NCBI GenBank assembly: GCA_030837265.1
Contig: JAUPKV010000399.1
Span: forward strand, 1 to 6,056
Source: Methanobacteriota archaeon
GTDB taxonomy: Archaea > Halobacteriota > Methanosarcinia > Methanosarcinales > Methanosarcinaceae
DNA: 6,056 nt
Direction: 5' to 3'
The notes beneath the pieces are model-generated. The model saw nothing but the letters and a program-made list of their open reading frames with translations. It did no database searches and was not told the origin of the DNA. Within the stretch, counting starts at the first letter, position 1; each line of letters starts with the position of its first letter. The position numbers were made by a program, and so were the translations under genes. Shown here piece after piece: positions 4,718-6,056 of the stretch.

Positions 4718-6056
4718 ATGGGAAGCGATTTCTGCAAACAAGAAGCTATAGATCTAAAATTTCAGAGAGCTACAAAAGTTAAGGAAGAATTTGCTAGAAA
4801 TATCCGCGCACAGAATTTGAAAAAAAATGACCCAGAGAAATTAGTCATTATAGGCGGAGGAGCTTGTGGTATGGCAGCCGCCACAAAAATTAGAAGACAG
4901 AGTGATTTTGAAATAACTGTACTCTCAAGAGATTCACATACTGCTTATAGTCATTGCGGGATCCCTTTTGTTTTGAGTGGGGAAATTGATGATTTTAAAA
5001 AACTTATAGTAAAACCTCCGGATTTTTTCGGGAAAAACAGGATTAATGTCAGGCTAAATGAAAATGCCAAGTCAATAGATCTCGATTTAAAAATTGTCCG
5101 GACAGAAAGAGGATCTTATCCTTTTGACAAACTTGTGATTGCTACGGGCAGTCTGCCCTTTGTACCTAGAAAAAGCTATTTGAATATCCTTCCTTATGGC
5201 ATATTTACCTTAAGGAGCCTTGCTGATGGCATACTTTTTGAAAAAGCCTTGAAAACAGCTGAAACAGTCTGTATTATAGGTGGAGGGACAATAGGGATAG
5301 AATGTGCTGCAGCGTTTATAAGAAGGAAAATTAAAACAATTCTTGTAACCAGGAGTAAAGGACTCCTTTCCAGACAACTTGATCCAGATATCGCTGAAAT
5401 TGTAAAAGCATATCTGGAAGCTCAGGGTGTCGAGGTAATTTCCGGGGAACCGGTAGTCTTTCCTGAAAGGTTCTGGAAAGAAAGATCCTTACAGGTAGGG
5501 GATAAGCAAATTACTGCAGATCTTGTGCTTCTGGCAAGTGGGGTAAAACCTGAAGTATCTCTTGCTCTCGATGCCGGGATCGAGATTGGAAAAGCTGGAG
5601 GAATTATTGTTAACGAAATGCTCCAGGTTAAAGTGGGGGATGATTTTCTTCCTTATGTTTATGCAGGTGGAGAATGTGTAGAAGTAACTGACCTTATAAC
5701 AGGAGAAGTCAGACTCAGTCAACTGGGTACAACAGCCCGACGCATGGCTGATGTAATTGGCAACAATATTACAGGAAAGCATACGGTTTTAGGACCTCTT
5801 GCAGATCCCTGGGTAGCTGTAGCGGGAGATTTTCAATTCGGTGGAGTCGGGATTAATTCGGAGAGAGCCGAGATCAAGGGAATTAAACTAGTTTCAGGTT
5901 TTTCCCGAGGGCGGACAAGAGCTTCTTATTACCCCGATCGAAAAGACCTGTTTATCAAACTTCTTTTTAAAGATAATTGTTTAGTAGGTGCGCAGCTTGC
6001 CGGAGGAGAGGGAATAAAAGAACGAGTAGATACTCTCTCCCTCGCAGTCATGAAAA
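4718..6056 (+). CDS. FAD-dependent pyridine nucleotide-disulfide oxidoreductase, CoA-disulfide reductase/NADH oxidase type (3' partial)
   Basis: 446 residues are visible and the frame runs off the right edge. This cytoplasmic flavoenzyme would pass electrons from NAD(P)H through FAD to a single redox cysteine. It has the FAD Rossmann motif VIIGGGACGMAAA (43-55) and the redox Cys80 in YSHCGIPF, the spacing used by CoA-disulfide reductases and NADH oxidases. LVIATGSLPFVP (139-150), the NAD(P)H Rossmann motif IIGGGTIGIEC (186-196) and the second FAD motif YAGGECVEV (315-323) follow. A C-terminal dimerisation domain (from about 357) includes the YYP motif and GAQLAGG. Arg212 at the end of the second Rossmann beta-2 strand suggests NADPH preference (inference). 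Two oddities: about 40 extra residues before the first Rossmann strand, and Glu319 where the family normally has Asp in the GD motif. ATG 4718 is chosen from the TATA spacing; TTG 4817 would remove most of the extension but has no ribosome binding site. Substrate (CoA disulfide, polysulfide, oxygen) is undetermined. Confidence 0.88.
   Translation, partial: MGSDFCKQEAIDLKFQRATKVKEEFARNIRAQNLKKNDPEKLVIIGGGACGMAAATKIRRQSDFEITVLSRDSHTAYSHCGIPFVLSGEIDDFKKLIVKPPDFFGKNRINVRLNENAKSIDLDLKIVRTERGSYPFDKLVIATGSLPFVPRKSYLNILPYGIFTLRSLADGILFEKALKTAETVCIIGGGTIGIECAAAFIRRKIKTILVTRSKGLLSRQLDPDIAEIVKAYLEAQGVEVISGEPVVFPERFWKERSLQVGDKQITADLVLLASGVKPEVSLALDAGIEIGKAGGIIVNEMLQVKVGDDFLPYVYAGGECVEVTDLITGEVRLSQLGTTARRMADVIGNNITGKHTVLGPLADPWVAVAGDFQFGGVGINSERAEIKGIKLVSGFSRGRTRASYYPDRKDLFIKLLFKDNCLVGAQLAGGEGIKERVDTLSLAVMK

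Noticed and set aside
5489..5782. Minus-strand open frame of 97 codons within the oxidoreductase
   Set aside because: It is antisense to a gene with all family motifs; no start signal and composition typical of a shadow frame.

Overview
The window looks like a chromosomal segment of a methanogenic archaeon, most likely a Methanosarcina species. This rests on a full-length archaeal DnaG primase, a C-terminal archaeosine-synthase-type PUA protein, a UPF0058 protein, an archaeal RimI-like acetyltransferase, TATA-box promoters, oligo-T terminators and moderately AT-rich DNA with long gene-free gaps. The species cannot be settled from sequence reading alone.

Layout. (a) 3-539 (+): 3' end of a PUA-domain tRNA-modification gene, probably arcS, entering from the left edge. 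(b) 671-1219 (+): rimI-like GNAT acetyltransferase with its own TATA box. (c) 1203-1481 (-): UPF0058 protein, convergent with rimI and overlapping it by 17 bp. (d) 1482-1777: non-coding DNA dense in dyads, with a degenerate three-unit tandem repeat. (e) 1778-3358 (-): dnaG, read from an ATG with a good ribosome binding site, not from the longest open frame. (f) 3359-4500: more than 1.1 kb with no convincing intact gene; dyads upstream of dnaG and scattered protein-like short frames, mostly on the minus strand, that may be a decayed gene. (g) 4504-4633 (+): a strong candidate small-RNA gene not explained by any protein: purine-rich BRE, TATATATAA box, 5-3-5 inverted repeat between TATA and predicted start, a long GC-rich stem closing a loop with a C8 tract, and an oligo-T end. 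(h) 4718-6056 (+): FAD-dependent pyridine-nucleotide disulfide oxidoreductase of the CoA-disulfide reductase/NADH oxidase type, with an unusual 40-residue N-terminal extension and its own, apparently leaderless, promoter; it runs off the right edge.

Functionally, the left part is information-processing housekeeping (tRNA modification, protein N-acetylation, DnaG), transcribed as separate units rather than as one operon. The right part pairs a putative regulated sRNA (or long structured leader) with a redox flavoenzyme. The candidate sRNA is the best lead for something undescribed: its C-rich loop could pair with G-rich Shine-Dalgarno sequences, a mode of action known for some Methanosarcina sRNAs.
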